Below are positions 1 to 5,059 of a stretch of DNA of 11,863 bases, piece after piece. This DNA comes from JANNXY01 sp964472605. GTDB lineage: Bacteria > Patescibacteriota > Minisyncoccia > Phycocordibacterales > CAIZIN01. The first letter of the stretch is position 1, and the number at the start of each line of letters is the position of its first letter. The position numbers and the translations under genes are program-made. The notes below the pieces were generated by a model, which was not told the origin of the DNA, ran no database searches, and saw only the letters and a list, made by a program, of their open reading frames with translations. Location: assembly GCA_964472605.1 (NCBI GenBank), contig CAYYLG010000020.1, positions 1 through 11,863 of the forward strand, read 5' to 3'.

Positions 1-152
1 TAAACAAAATAGAAAACAACCCTCCAGCAGTTGTTATAAGGGATAATGTTTATTATGGATTTACTTCTCTAGAAGACTTCGAGAAAGTAATGCCAGAACT
101 AAAGAGACTTAAGACCGCCACAACAACTACCGCTACAAGTACAAAGAAATAA
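1..152 (+). CDS. 3' end of an unknown protein with Thr-rich tail (partial)
   Basis: An open frame enters from the left edge (first full codon at base 3) and stops at TAA 150-152, giving 49 visible C-terminal residues. They read like the end of a small globular protein (…VYYGFTSLEDFEKVMPELK) followed by a low-complexity Thr/Ala/Ser tail ending in KK. The stop lies 4 nt before the ATG of the kinase gene on the same strand, so the two are probably co-transcribed. No family is recognisable from this fragment, and it could be an open frame by chance, although the codon pattern and tight spacing argue for a real gene. Confidence 0.55.
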   Translation, partial: NKIENNPPAVVIRDNVYYGFTSLEDFEKVMPELKRLKTATTTTATSTKK

Positions 153-156
153 ATCA

Positions 157-1164
157 ATGGAAAATGTAACAAAAATTCCTGTGTCAATAAGTTACTTAAA
201 TCAAATAAAACCGTTAGCTGAAGATGCCACAGATAATGATAAGAAAAAGCATGGGCGCAAATTAGAGCTCATCCCTCATGTTGAAAATTTCATCTCAACA
301 AATGAGAGATTCGGTGGCGATGTACAGATTACATTCTCGCACTCAGGAGTCTCTTCTCTAGTCTGTATTTTGGATAATTCAAAAGAAAAATTTGTACTAA
401 AGATTCCCATAACCTCTTCTCTATCCGACGGTGAATCAGATTGCTTAAAAGCATGGGAATCTGTTGGTGTAAGCGTACCAGAAGTTATAGATGAAGGATT
501 GATACATAATCATCCATATATTTTGATGAGCTTTGTAGATGCCAAAAGACTGGCTGATTGTACACAAGAGGAATTAGCCGGAAAAGAAATTTCACTAAAC
601 TTAGGTAAGACACTCAGACAAATGCATGGGTCCAAGGCAGAAGGTTATGGGAGAATAAAGGATCACAAAGCTGAGTATCAAGAATTTACAGACTGGCTAC
701 AGGACTCCTCAATACAAAATAGAATCAAATATGTTAAAAAAGAAAAAATCTTAGATGATGAAGTACATGGATCAATCGACCAAGCATTAAAAATACTTAT
801 TGATTTCGTGGAAAAAAATCCAGGAAGTACTTACTGTCATAATGATTTTGGAAGAGGAAACACTTTCAATACTGACCCTATAACAGTTTTCGATCCAAAC
901 CCGCTGATCAATCACCCAGTAACTGATATAAGCAGAAGTATAGTATTAACTGCTACTGGATCATCTAACCCCAATTGGTCTATCGAACAAATGTTAAAGG
1001 GTTACTACGGTGATGAATTTGATTTTGATAGAAGAGCATTTCAAGCTGGTGTACTTCTAAATGCATACACAAAAATATACTTCTGGCACAAGTCCGGGTA
1101 TTTCCACAGAGTTGAGAGAATTAAAAAGTACTTGGCAGAAACAAAATATTTACTAAATAGTTAG
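157..1164 (+). CDS. APH/choline-kinase-fold small-molecule phosphotransferase
   Basis: This 335-residue protein has the signatures of the aminoglycoside phosphotransferase (APH) kinase fold. An N-lobe lysine sits in VLKIP (K82), with a likely helix-C glutamate near E93 and a hinge segment around YILMSF (121-126). The catalytic loop is HNDFGRGN (228-235), with D230 as presumed base and N235 as metal ligand. The DFG-equivalent is FDPNP, with D246 as presumed Mg2+ ligand, and TDISR (256-260) follows. The family uses ATP to phosphorylate hydroxyl groups of small molecules such as amino sugars, choline, homoserine or fructosamines. The substrate cannot be told from sequence, and calling it antibiotic resistance would be unjustified. 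No Shine-Dalgarno sequence precedes the ATG. The upstream gene ends 4 nt earlier, implying one transcript that ends at the hairpin at 1233-1261. The product is probably cytoplasmic, as there is no signal peptide. The fold is fairly sure, the substrate unknown. Confidence 0.85.
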   Translation: MENVTKIPVSISYLNQIKPLAEDATDNDKKKHGRKLELIPHVENFISTNERFGGDVQITFSHSGVSSLVCILDNSKEKFVLKIPITSSLSDGESDCLKAWESVGVSVPEVIDEGLIHNHPYILMSFVDAKRLADCTQEELAGKEISLNLGKTLRQMHGSKAEGYGRIKDHKAEYQEFTDWLQDSSIQNRIKYVKKEKILDDEVHGSIDQALKILIDFVEKNPGSTYCHNDFGRGNTFNTDPITVFDPNPLINHPVTDISRSIVLTATGSSNPNWSIEQMLKGYYGDEFDFDRRAFQAGVLLNAYTKIYFWHKSGYFHRVERIKKYLAETKYLLNS

Positions 1165-1232
1165 ATTAAAATTACTGAAACCATCTATCAGACTGGTCGC
1201 ATCGTTGCACTCCAACCTTCAGATCTGACAAA

Positions 1233-1261
1233 GAAAAATCCCCCTATTCGGGGGATTTTTC
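1233..1261. terminator. Bidirectional intrinsic terminator between kinase and tRNA-Thr
   Basis: A perfect 12-bp stem (1233-1244 with 1250-1261) closes on a 5-nt TATTC loop. Five C-G pairs form its top. Its base is an A-tract pairing with a T-tract, so each strand shows a G+C-rich hairpin followed by a run of T. On the plus strand it ends the kinase transcript. On the minus strand it lies 19 nt past the tRNA-Thr 3' end and would end the translation-gene transcript. Confidence 0.9.
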
Positions 1262-1279
1262 TTGCTCTAACTTCGTCTG

Positions 1280-1352
1280 AGCCATCTGTCAGATTTGAAC
1301 TGACGACCGGCCGTTTACAAAACGGCTGCTCTACCAGCTGAGCTAAGATGGC
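1280..1352 (-). tRNA. tRNA-Thr, anticodon UGU
   Basis: The minus strand folds as a complete cloverleaf. The acceptor stem is GCCATCT/AGATGGC, the D arm GCTC…GAGC, and the anticodon stem GCCGT/ACGGC carries the loop TTTGTAA, giving anticodon TGT (reads ACA/ACN, Thr). A 5-nt variable loop follows, then the T arm GTCAG-TTCAAAT-CTGAC. Base 1280 gives the discriminator (U). CCA is not encoded, so it must be added after transcription. It lies 30 nt past the stop of the small membrane protein gene and ahead of the terminator at 1233-1261, so it may be the last unit of the rpsB-tsf transcript. No clear promoter of its own is visible in 1353-1382. Confidence 0.95.
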
Positions 1353-1382
1353 GGTGCTAATAGGTTATCATAAACCTTTTAT

Positions 1383-1769
1383 TTATTCAATAAGTCCACC
1401 GGCATTAGTATCCTTATGCTCTTTAACAGCACTTAGATACTCTGAATTCGTCTGAGAAACCTTAATTGGCTTCCTACCTTTTACCTCATCTATATAATGA
1501 GAGAATCTACCACGAAGCCTGTCTCTTATAATAAGGGCCAAGTGTATAAACATATGCGGTGTACGCATCACAGCATCTTTAACTTCAATACCAAAACGAT
1601 ATGACTTGATCTTGTTTCTCTTTAAAGCACTTTCCAAACTTGAATCTATATTTGTTCTCAGATTTTCATAAAATCTTGGTAAGCCAAAATTTAGCTCAAT
1701 TGATTTGATGAGGAGAAAGATGATAGCTATTACCCCCGCTGTGGATGCAACAAATACCCAAGTTGTCAT
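1383..1769 (-). CDS. Small single-helix membrane protein, unknown function
   Basis: I do not recognise this 128-residue protein. It opens with one hydrophobic helix (about residues 5-21, VFVASTAGVIAIIFLLI). The rest is a basic, soluble stretch containing RDRLRGRF (about 83-90) and a polar C-terminus ending GGLIE. There is no cleavage site after the hydrophobic helix, so an N-terminally anchored protein with its basic part in the cytoplasm is likely (positive-inside rule, inference). It starts 22 nt after the tsf stop and is followed by tRNA-Thr, so it probably shares the rpsB-tsf transcript. Ribosomal operons more commonly continue into pyrH and frr after tsf, so this neighbour is unusual. 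The sequence before ATG is A/T only, without a Shine-Dalgarno sequence. Confidence 0.75.
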   Translation of the reverse strand: MTTWVFVASTAGVIAIIFLLIKSIELNFGLPRFYENLRTNIDSSLESALKRNKIKSYRFGIEVKDAVMRTPHMFIHLALIIRDRLRGRFSHYIDEVKGRKPIKVSQTNSEYLSAVKEHKDTNAGGLIE

Positions 1770-1791
1770 ATATTTTTATTTTAAAGTAATT

Positions 1792-2379
1792 TTACTGGAA
1801 CAAACCAAAACGCACAAAACGAGTGATCTCTGTTTTCTCTCCGAACTTCTGTACCGCACCATTTATAAGCTCTCCAACTGTTACATCAGGATTCTTAATA
1901 AAAGGCTGTTCTAACAGAACCTTATCCTTGAAGTATGCATCTAGCTTACCTTGCAGGATCTGAGCTTTCATTTCTTCGGGCTTGCCTTCTACCTCCTTTG
2001 CAAATACTTCTGTAGCTTTCTGTTTTACCTCTTCATTGATTTCTTCCTTCTTTAGAAATTCTGGATTAGAAGCAGCAATATGCATAGCGATATCGTATGC
2101 AAGAGTTTTGAATTCTGGATTACCTGATACGAAATCAGTCTCACAACCAAGTTCAACCATAACACCAAGTTTTCCGTTACTGTGAACATAAGAAGCAATG
2201 ATTCCAGCACCAAGTGTTCTGTCACCCTTCTTTGCAGCTGCAACTGCTCCTTGCTTGCGAAGTATGATTACCGCCTTCTCCATATCTCCACCAGCTTCTT
2301 CTAGAGCCTTTTTACATTGCATAACAGAAATACCTGTCATGTCTCTTAATTCTTTGATTTGTTCAGTTGTGATTGCCAT
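1792..2379 (-). CDS. tsf: Translation elongation factor Ts (short form)
   Basis: EF-Ts is the nucleotide exchange factor that releases GDP from EF-Tu. The N-terminal UBA-like region (about 1-50: TTEQIKELRDMTGISVMQCKKALEEAGGD split around the conserved ELRxxTG…CKKAL pattern) is followed by the hallmark ETDFV (80-84), which contacts EF-Tu. At 195 residues it is much shorter than the E. coli protein (283) but close to the short Thermus type (196), so it is not truncated. The C-terminal VGELINGAVQKFGEKTEITRFVRF segment matches the family end. It lies downstream of rpsB, the normal order in bacteria, with a 56-nt gap that holds an extended -10 promoter and an inverted repeat. It can therefore be made from the rpsB transcript and from its own promoter. 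Confidence 0.97.
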   Translation of the reverse strand: MAITTEQIKELRDMTGISVMQCKKALEEAGGDMEKAVIILRKQGAVAAAKKGDRTLGAGIIASYVHSNGKLGVMVELGCETDFVSGNPEFKTLAYDIAMHIAASNPEFLKKEEINEEVKQKATEVFAKEVEGKPEEMKAQILQGKLDAYFKDKVLLEQPFIKNPDVTVGELINGAVQKFGEKTEITRFVRFGLFQ

Positions 2380-2384
2380 ATAAA

Positions 2385-2401
2385 TAATTGATTATCAATT
2401 A
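2385..2401. repeat. Inverted repeat in the tsf leader
   Basis: TAATTGAT-T-ATCAATTA is a perfect palindrome with 8-nt arms around one base. It lies between the tsf promoter (2417-2425) and the tsf ATG (2379), ending 5 nt before the start codon. In the tsf mRNA it would form a weak A/U hairpin preceded by a U-run. It could be a protein-binding site, a translation-control hairpin or chance in A+T-rich DNA. Confidence 0.45.
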
Positions 2402-2416
2402 AAAAACGTAAGATAA

Positions 2417-2425
2417 ATTATAGCA
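2417..2425 (-). promoter_or_regulatory. Extended -10 promoter for tsf
   Basis: The minus strand reads TGC-TATAAT, a perfect -10 hexamer with the TGn extension. No good -35 is visible 16-18 nt upstream, where the sequence runs into the end of rpsB. The hexamer lies 37 nt before the tsf ATG, leaving a leader of about 30 nt that contains the inverted repeat at 2385-2401. Confidence 0.55.
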
Positions 2426-2435
2426 CGAACCAAAA

Positions 2436-3122
2436 CTATTTCTTGCTACCAGAATAAGTTTTAGCGATCTGTTTTAGGAAAAATAGGATACTTGATTTTG
2501 AAGAATCATTTCCAACAATAGGATATGTAACTTCCTTTAGATTATTGTCTGATCCACAAAGCGCAATAACAGGAATGTTTTTCTTTGCTGCTTCTTCTAC
2601 CGCGATAGCTTCATGCTTAGCGTCGATAACAACTACTGCTCCTGGAACTTCTTTGAAATCTCCAAGACCGCCGTACATCATATTTAGCTTATCAATCTCT
2701 CTGTCGATAAGTAGGCGTTCCTTCTTTGTGTATTTAGCTAGCTCACCACGTTCCTTTTGAACACTTAGATCTCTTAGCTTTTCAACACGCTTCTTAATTT
2801 CAGGTAGATTTGTAAGAGTTCCACCAATCCAACGAGATGCAACAAATGGCATACCTAGTGAATTTGCAACTTCTTCAACAGCTACACGAGCCTCAGCCTT
2901 GCCTCCTACAAATAGAATTGTCTTACCGGCTTTAGCTAAATCAGCTACGAAAACTAGAGCTTTCTCAAGAAGAGTAGATGTTTTCTCAAGATCAAAAATC
3001 TCTGTCTTGTTTTTAACTCCAAAAATATAAGGTTTTACTGAAGGATGACGGCGTGACTTAACAAAGGCGAATTGAACGCCTGCCTGAAACATCTCTTCTA
3101 TATGTGGTGTGGTTTTTGTCAT
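2436..3122 (-). CDS. rpsB: Small-subunit ribosomal protein uS2
   Basis: uS2 is a late-assembling protein of the 30S subunit that helps dock bS1 in bacteria that have it. The protein (228 residues, E. coli 241) shows the family blocks in order: the AGVQF…HPSVKPYIFGVKNKTEIFDLEKT region (about 14-47), ILFVGGKAEAR (about 69-79), and the strongly conserved SRWIGGTLTNL (about 96-106). KKERLLIDREIDKLNMMYGGL follows, and the C-terminal VVVIDAKHEAIAVEEAAKKNIPVIAL block is intact. It sits between prfA and tsf on the same strand. Its ATG is 11 nt after a promoter shared in form with rpmE and rplY, so it may be expressed separately from prfA. It has no Shine-Dalgarno sequence. Confidence 0.97.
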   Translation of the reverse strand: MTKTTPHIEEMFQAGVQFAFVKSRRHPSVKPYIFGVKNKTEIFDLEKTSTLLEKALVFVADLAKAGKTILFVGGKAEARVAVEEVANSLGMPFVASRWIGGTLTNLPEIKKRVEKLRDLSVQKERGELAKYTKKERLLIDREIDKLNMMYGGLGDFKEVPGAVVVIDAKHEAIAVEEAAKKNIPVIALCGSDNNLKEVTYPIVGNDSSKSSILFFLKQIAKTYSGSKK

Positions 3123-3133
3123 GTGTAGGGACC

Positions 3134-3162
3134 AATTTACCAGAAATGCCTCTATAACGCAA
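3134..3162 (-). promoter_or_regulatory. Promoter for rpsB (TTGCGT-N17-TAAATT)
   Basis: On the minus strand TTGCGT (3157-3162) is followed after 17 nt by TAAATT (3134-3139), preceded by TGG as an extended -10. The -10 ends 11 nt before ATG, predicting a leader of only about 4 nt. The block TTTCTGGTAAAnT recurs before rpmE, which supports its being functional. Confidence 0.55.
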
Positions 3163-3173
3163 GGGTTTAAATT

Positions 3174-4127
3174 TTAATCCTCTATCTCCGCATCCCCACC
3201 CACAATACCAGTCTCAGAAGCTGTTTCTAGGGCTTCAACTATAGGTGCAAGTCTACCCTGCATAATACCTGGTAAATTATGGAAATTGGCACGAATACGA
3301 TGATCTGTCACACGGTCTTGAGGAAAATTATATGTACGGATTTTCTCTGATCTGTCGCCTGTTCCGATCTGATTTTTACGAACAGCGGCATGCTTCTTAG
3401 CCTCCTCTTCTTCATGAAGCTCATCGAGCTTGGCTGTAAGGATTTGCATGGCTTTCTCGCGGTTTTTGAGCTGACTTCTCTCAGCGGTTGAACGCACTTC
3501 AATACCGGTCGGCTTATGCACGAGTCTTACCGCTGTTTCTACTTTGTTTACATTTTGCCCACCTGCACCTCCAGAACGAGAGAATTCCATAAGTATATCC
3601 GCAGGATTGATCACGATCTTAGATTTTTTACGAATAGGTAATACCGCGACAGTTGCTGTAGAAGTATGTATTCTTCCATTCTTTTCAGTTGCTGGTACAC
3701 GCTGAACTCTATGCACCCCAGTTTCAAAACGAAGCTCCTTATATACACCTACGCCCTTAAACTCAAATGAACTATCACTTATATCTCTATACTGCCAACC
3801 TTTTTCATCTGCATATTTTTTATACATTTCCGCCAATTCCTGAGCAAATATATTTGCCTCATCACCACCCGCTGCTGCACGTACCTCTAAAATTATTTCA
3901 TTTGGAAATTCTTCCTCCTTGGCTTCTTCATCTAAGATAGATTTCATTTGATCCATAAGACCTTTTTGTTGATCTTCTATTGTCTTTAGTTCTTCATCAG
4001 CAAGTTCAGCCATCGATGGATCAGAATTTTTCATATCCAAAACGCGCACCTTTTCTCCTTCAAGGCGTTCGTATTCTCCCGCTAGGAATGCGGTTTTAAC
4101 ATTTTCTTTAAATTGGGTTAATTCCAT
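3174..4127 (-). CDS. prfA: Peptide chain release factor 1
   Basis: RF1 reads UAA and UAG in the ribosomal A site and triggers peptide release. The stop-codon-recognition tripeptide is PAT (145-147) within HRVQRVPATE, the RF1 form rather than RF2's SPF. The catalytic GGQ is at 189-191 within SRSGGAGGQNVNK, followed by the conserved YNFPQDRVTDHR (about 266-277). It has 317 residues against about 360 in E. coli. The shortening is in the N-terminal helical domain (before about residue 75), so domains 2-4 are complete. It follows rpmE, a common bacterial neighbour, but the terminator at 4136-4173 separates them. A TATTAT hexamer lies exactly 6 nt before its ATG, directly past that hairpin, so a leaderless start is possible although no -35 is visible. 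Confidence 0.97.
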   Translation of the reverse strand: MELTQFKENVKTAFLAGEYERLEGEKVRVLDMKNSDPSMAELADEELKTIEDQQKGLMDQMKSILDEEAKEEEFPNEIILEVRAAAGGDEANIFAQELAEMYKKYADEKGWQYRDISDSSFEFKGVGVYKELRFETGVHRVQRVPATEKNGRIHTSTATVAVLPIRKKSKIVINPADILMEFSRSGGAGGQNVNKVETAVRLVHKPTGIEVRSTAERSQLKNREKAMQILTAKLDELHEEEEAKKHAAVRKNQIGTGDRSEKIRTYNFPQDRVTDHRIRANFHNLPGIMQGRLAPIVEALETASETGIVGGDAEIED

Positions 4128-4133
4128 ATGAGT

Positions 4134-4139
4134 ATAATA
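4134..4139 (-). promoter_or_regulatory. Possible -10 of a leaderless prfA promoter
   Basis: TATTAT on the minus strand ends exactly 6 nt before the prfA ATG, the same spacing seen for four other genes here. It overlaps the foot of the rpmE terminator, and no -35-like sequence is found 16-18 nt further up because that region is the hairpin itself. Overlap with the A/T foot of the stem means it could be coincidental. Confidence 0.35.
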
Positions 4140-4173
4140 ACAAAAAACCCGATTATTCGGGTTTTTTGTTATT
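4136..4173. terminator. Intrinsic terminator after rpmE
   Basis: A perfect 17-bp stem (4136-4152 with 4157-4173) has a 4-nt TTAT loop. CCCGA/TCGGG forms the top and a six-A/six-T tract lies below. It begins 7 nt past the rpmE stop and ends the rpmE transcript on the minus strand. The paired A/T tracts make it structurally able to act in either direction. Read-through would carry transcription into prfA, whose ATG is only 8 nt beyond. Confidence 0.9.
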
Positions 4174-4180
4174 GATTAAT

Positions 4181-4411
4181 TTACTTTGCTGACTTCTTCT
4201 TTGTTGTCTTAGCACCAGCGACACGAGCCTTGAACTTTTCTACACGCCCAGCAGTATCGAGTACTTTTGTATCACCTGTATAGAACGGATGACAATCACT
4301 GCAGATTTCCACCTCAAAAGCCTCTCTAGTTGAACCAATAGTTAATACAGCACCACAAGCACAAGTAGCCTTGGCCTTTGCAAAATAAGCTGGATGAATA
4401 TCTTTTTTCAT
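4181..4411 (-). CDS. rpmE: Large-subunit ribosomal protein bL31 (zinc-binding form)
   Basis: bL31 is a small 50S protein that helps bridge the two subunits near the central protuberance. This 76-residue copy starts MKKDIHPAY like the family and carries the four zinc-ligand cysteines in the C+ pattern: CAC (C17, C19) and CSDC (C37, C40), followed by HPFYTG (41-46). The C-terminus is a Lys/Ala-rich extension (about 55-76) suited to rRNA contact. It has its own promoter (4421-4448) only 9 nt before ATG and its own terminator, so it can be a single-gene unit, although transcripts from the cassette upstream could also run into it. Confidence 0.96.
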   Translation of the reverse strand: MKKDIHPAYFAKAKATCACGAVLTIGSTREAFEVEICSDCHPFYTGDTKVLDTAGRVEKFKARVAGAKTTKKKSAK

Positions 4412-4420
4412 AGTTTCTAG

Positions 4421-4448
4421 AGTTTACCAGAAAAGCCAAAAATTGCAA
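4421..4448 (-). promoter_or_regulatory. Promoter for rpmE (TTGCAA-N16-TAAACT)
   Basis: On the minus strand TTGCAA (4443-4448) precedes TAAACT (4421-4426) by 16 nt, with TGG just ahead of the -10. The -10 ends 9 nt before ATG, so the leader would be only 2-3 nt. The TTTCTGGTAAAnT block matches the rpsB promoter. Confidence 0.6.
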
Positions 4449-4456
4449 ATATACCA

Positions 4457-5053
4457 TTAATTACCGCTGTCTATCCTTTCCTTAACATCTTCAATTGTTT
4501 GATCAAGTAACTTAAATTCTTCATCAAGTTTTTTCTTTATATCAGCAATCTCCTTTAATCTTCTTTCTGCATTTGACTTTATACTGAATGGATCAAATAT
4601 CTCCTTATCTGCTTTACCTACAAATTTCTCACCGTTAGACATTGGTACATATTCTCCAGTGGGAAAATCCATTAATTTTTCGTTACCAGCCCTCTTTTCA
4701 TCAGGTAAACTATTGTATGTATCATAACCAATCTTTTTTAAGGAAGTTTCAATATCTTTTATATTAGTTATTCTAGGTAGATCATGTTCATGCTTTGGGG
4801 CGCTAATAAGATCACGCAACCAAACTCTACCATCTTGGGTATAAACAACTTCTCTACCATTATTTGAACCATAGGCATTGGTATTTATTTTACCAATTAT
4901 TTTTCCTGTATGATTTTCATCATTGGGATCAAAGTATTCCATACCCGTAACATCAACAAAACCAAGTTGTCTGAGTTCACTTTGGACATCATCCATAGTT
5001 TGAAACTTATTACCACCCTCAAGAAAATTGATTGTATTTAATGATGACTTCAT
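4457..5053 (-). CDS. Uncharacterised ~198-residue protein, second gene of cassette
   Basis: I do not recognise this protein. From the ATG at 5053 it has 198 residues. An N-terminal mixed region (about 1-75) contains Gly/Asn-rich and β-type segments (GKIIGKINTNAYGSNNGREVVY and DGRVWLRDLI). A polar middle follows, and the C-terminal ~40 residues form a charged helix with coiled-coil character (RRLKEIADIKKKLDEEFKLL onward). A TTG at 5059, directly abutting the stop of the upstream gene, would add MH. I prefer the ATG 6 nt past that stop. The near-overlap shows that it is co-transcribed and probably coupled with the 515-residue gene, and matching coiled coils suggest the products may bind each other (inference). 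No terminator follows, so transcription can continue into rpmE. There is no signal peptide or membrane helix. Confidence 0.8.
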   Translation of the reverse strand: MKSSLNTINFLEGGNKFQTMDDVQSELRQLGFVDVTGMEYFDPNDENHTGKIIGKINTNAYGSNNGREVVYTQDGRVWLRDLISAPKHEHDLPRITNIKDIETSLKKIGYDTYNSLPDEKRAGNEKLMDFPTGEYVPMSNGEKFVGKADKEIFDPFSIKSNAERRLKEIADIKKKLDEEFKLLDQTIEDVKERIDSGN

Positions 5054-5059
5054 ATGCAA

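Noticed and set aside
157..1164. Antibiotic (aminoglycoside) resistance gene
   Set aside because: Only the kinase fold is supported. Similar motifs occur in choline, fructosamine and homoserine kinases, and nothing in the context points to drug resistance.
1219..1228. TCAGATCTGA perfect 10-bp palindrome as an operator
   Set aside because: It lies at the 3' end of the kinase unit, next to the terminator and away from any start. A single 10-bp palindrome is expected by chance in this length.
1353..1390. Separate promoter for tRNA-Thr
   Set aside because: Only poor matches (for example TTGAAT-N17-TAACCT) are visible, overlapping the end of the upstream gene. Co-transcription is equally likely.
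1705..2383. Plus-strand open frames opposite tsf (1705-1914, 1982-2185, 2198-2383)
   Set aside because: They are shadows of the well-supported tsf and membrane-protein genes. Their translations are low-complexity and they have no promoter or family features.
5054..5059. TTG at 5059 as start of the second cassette gene
   Set aside because: It would add only two residues. The ATG at 5053 is a better initiator and still couples to the upstream stop.
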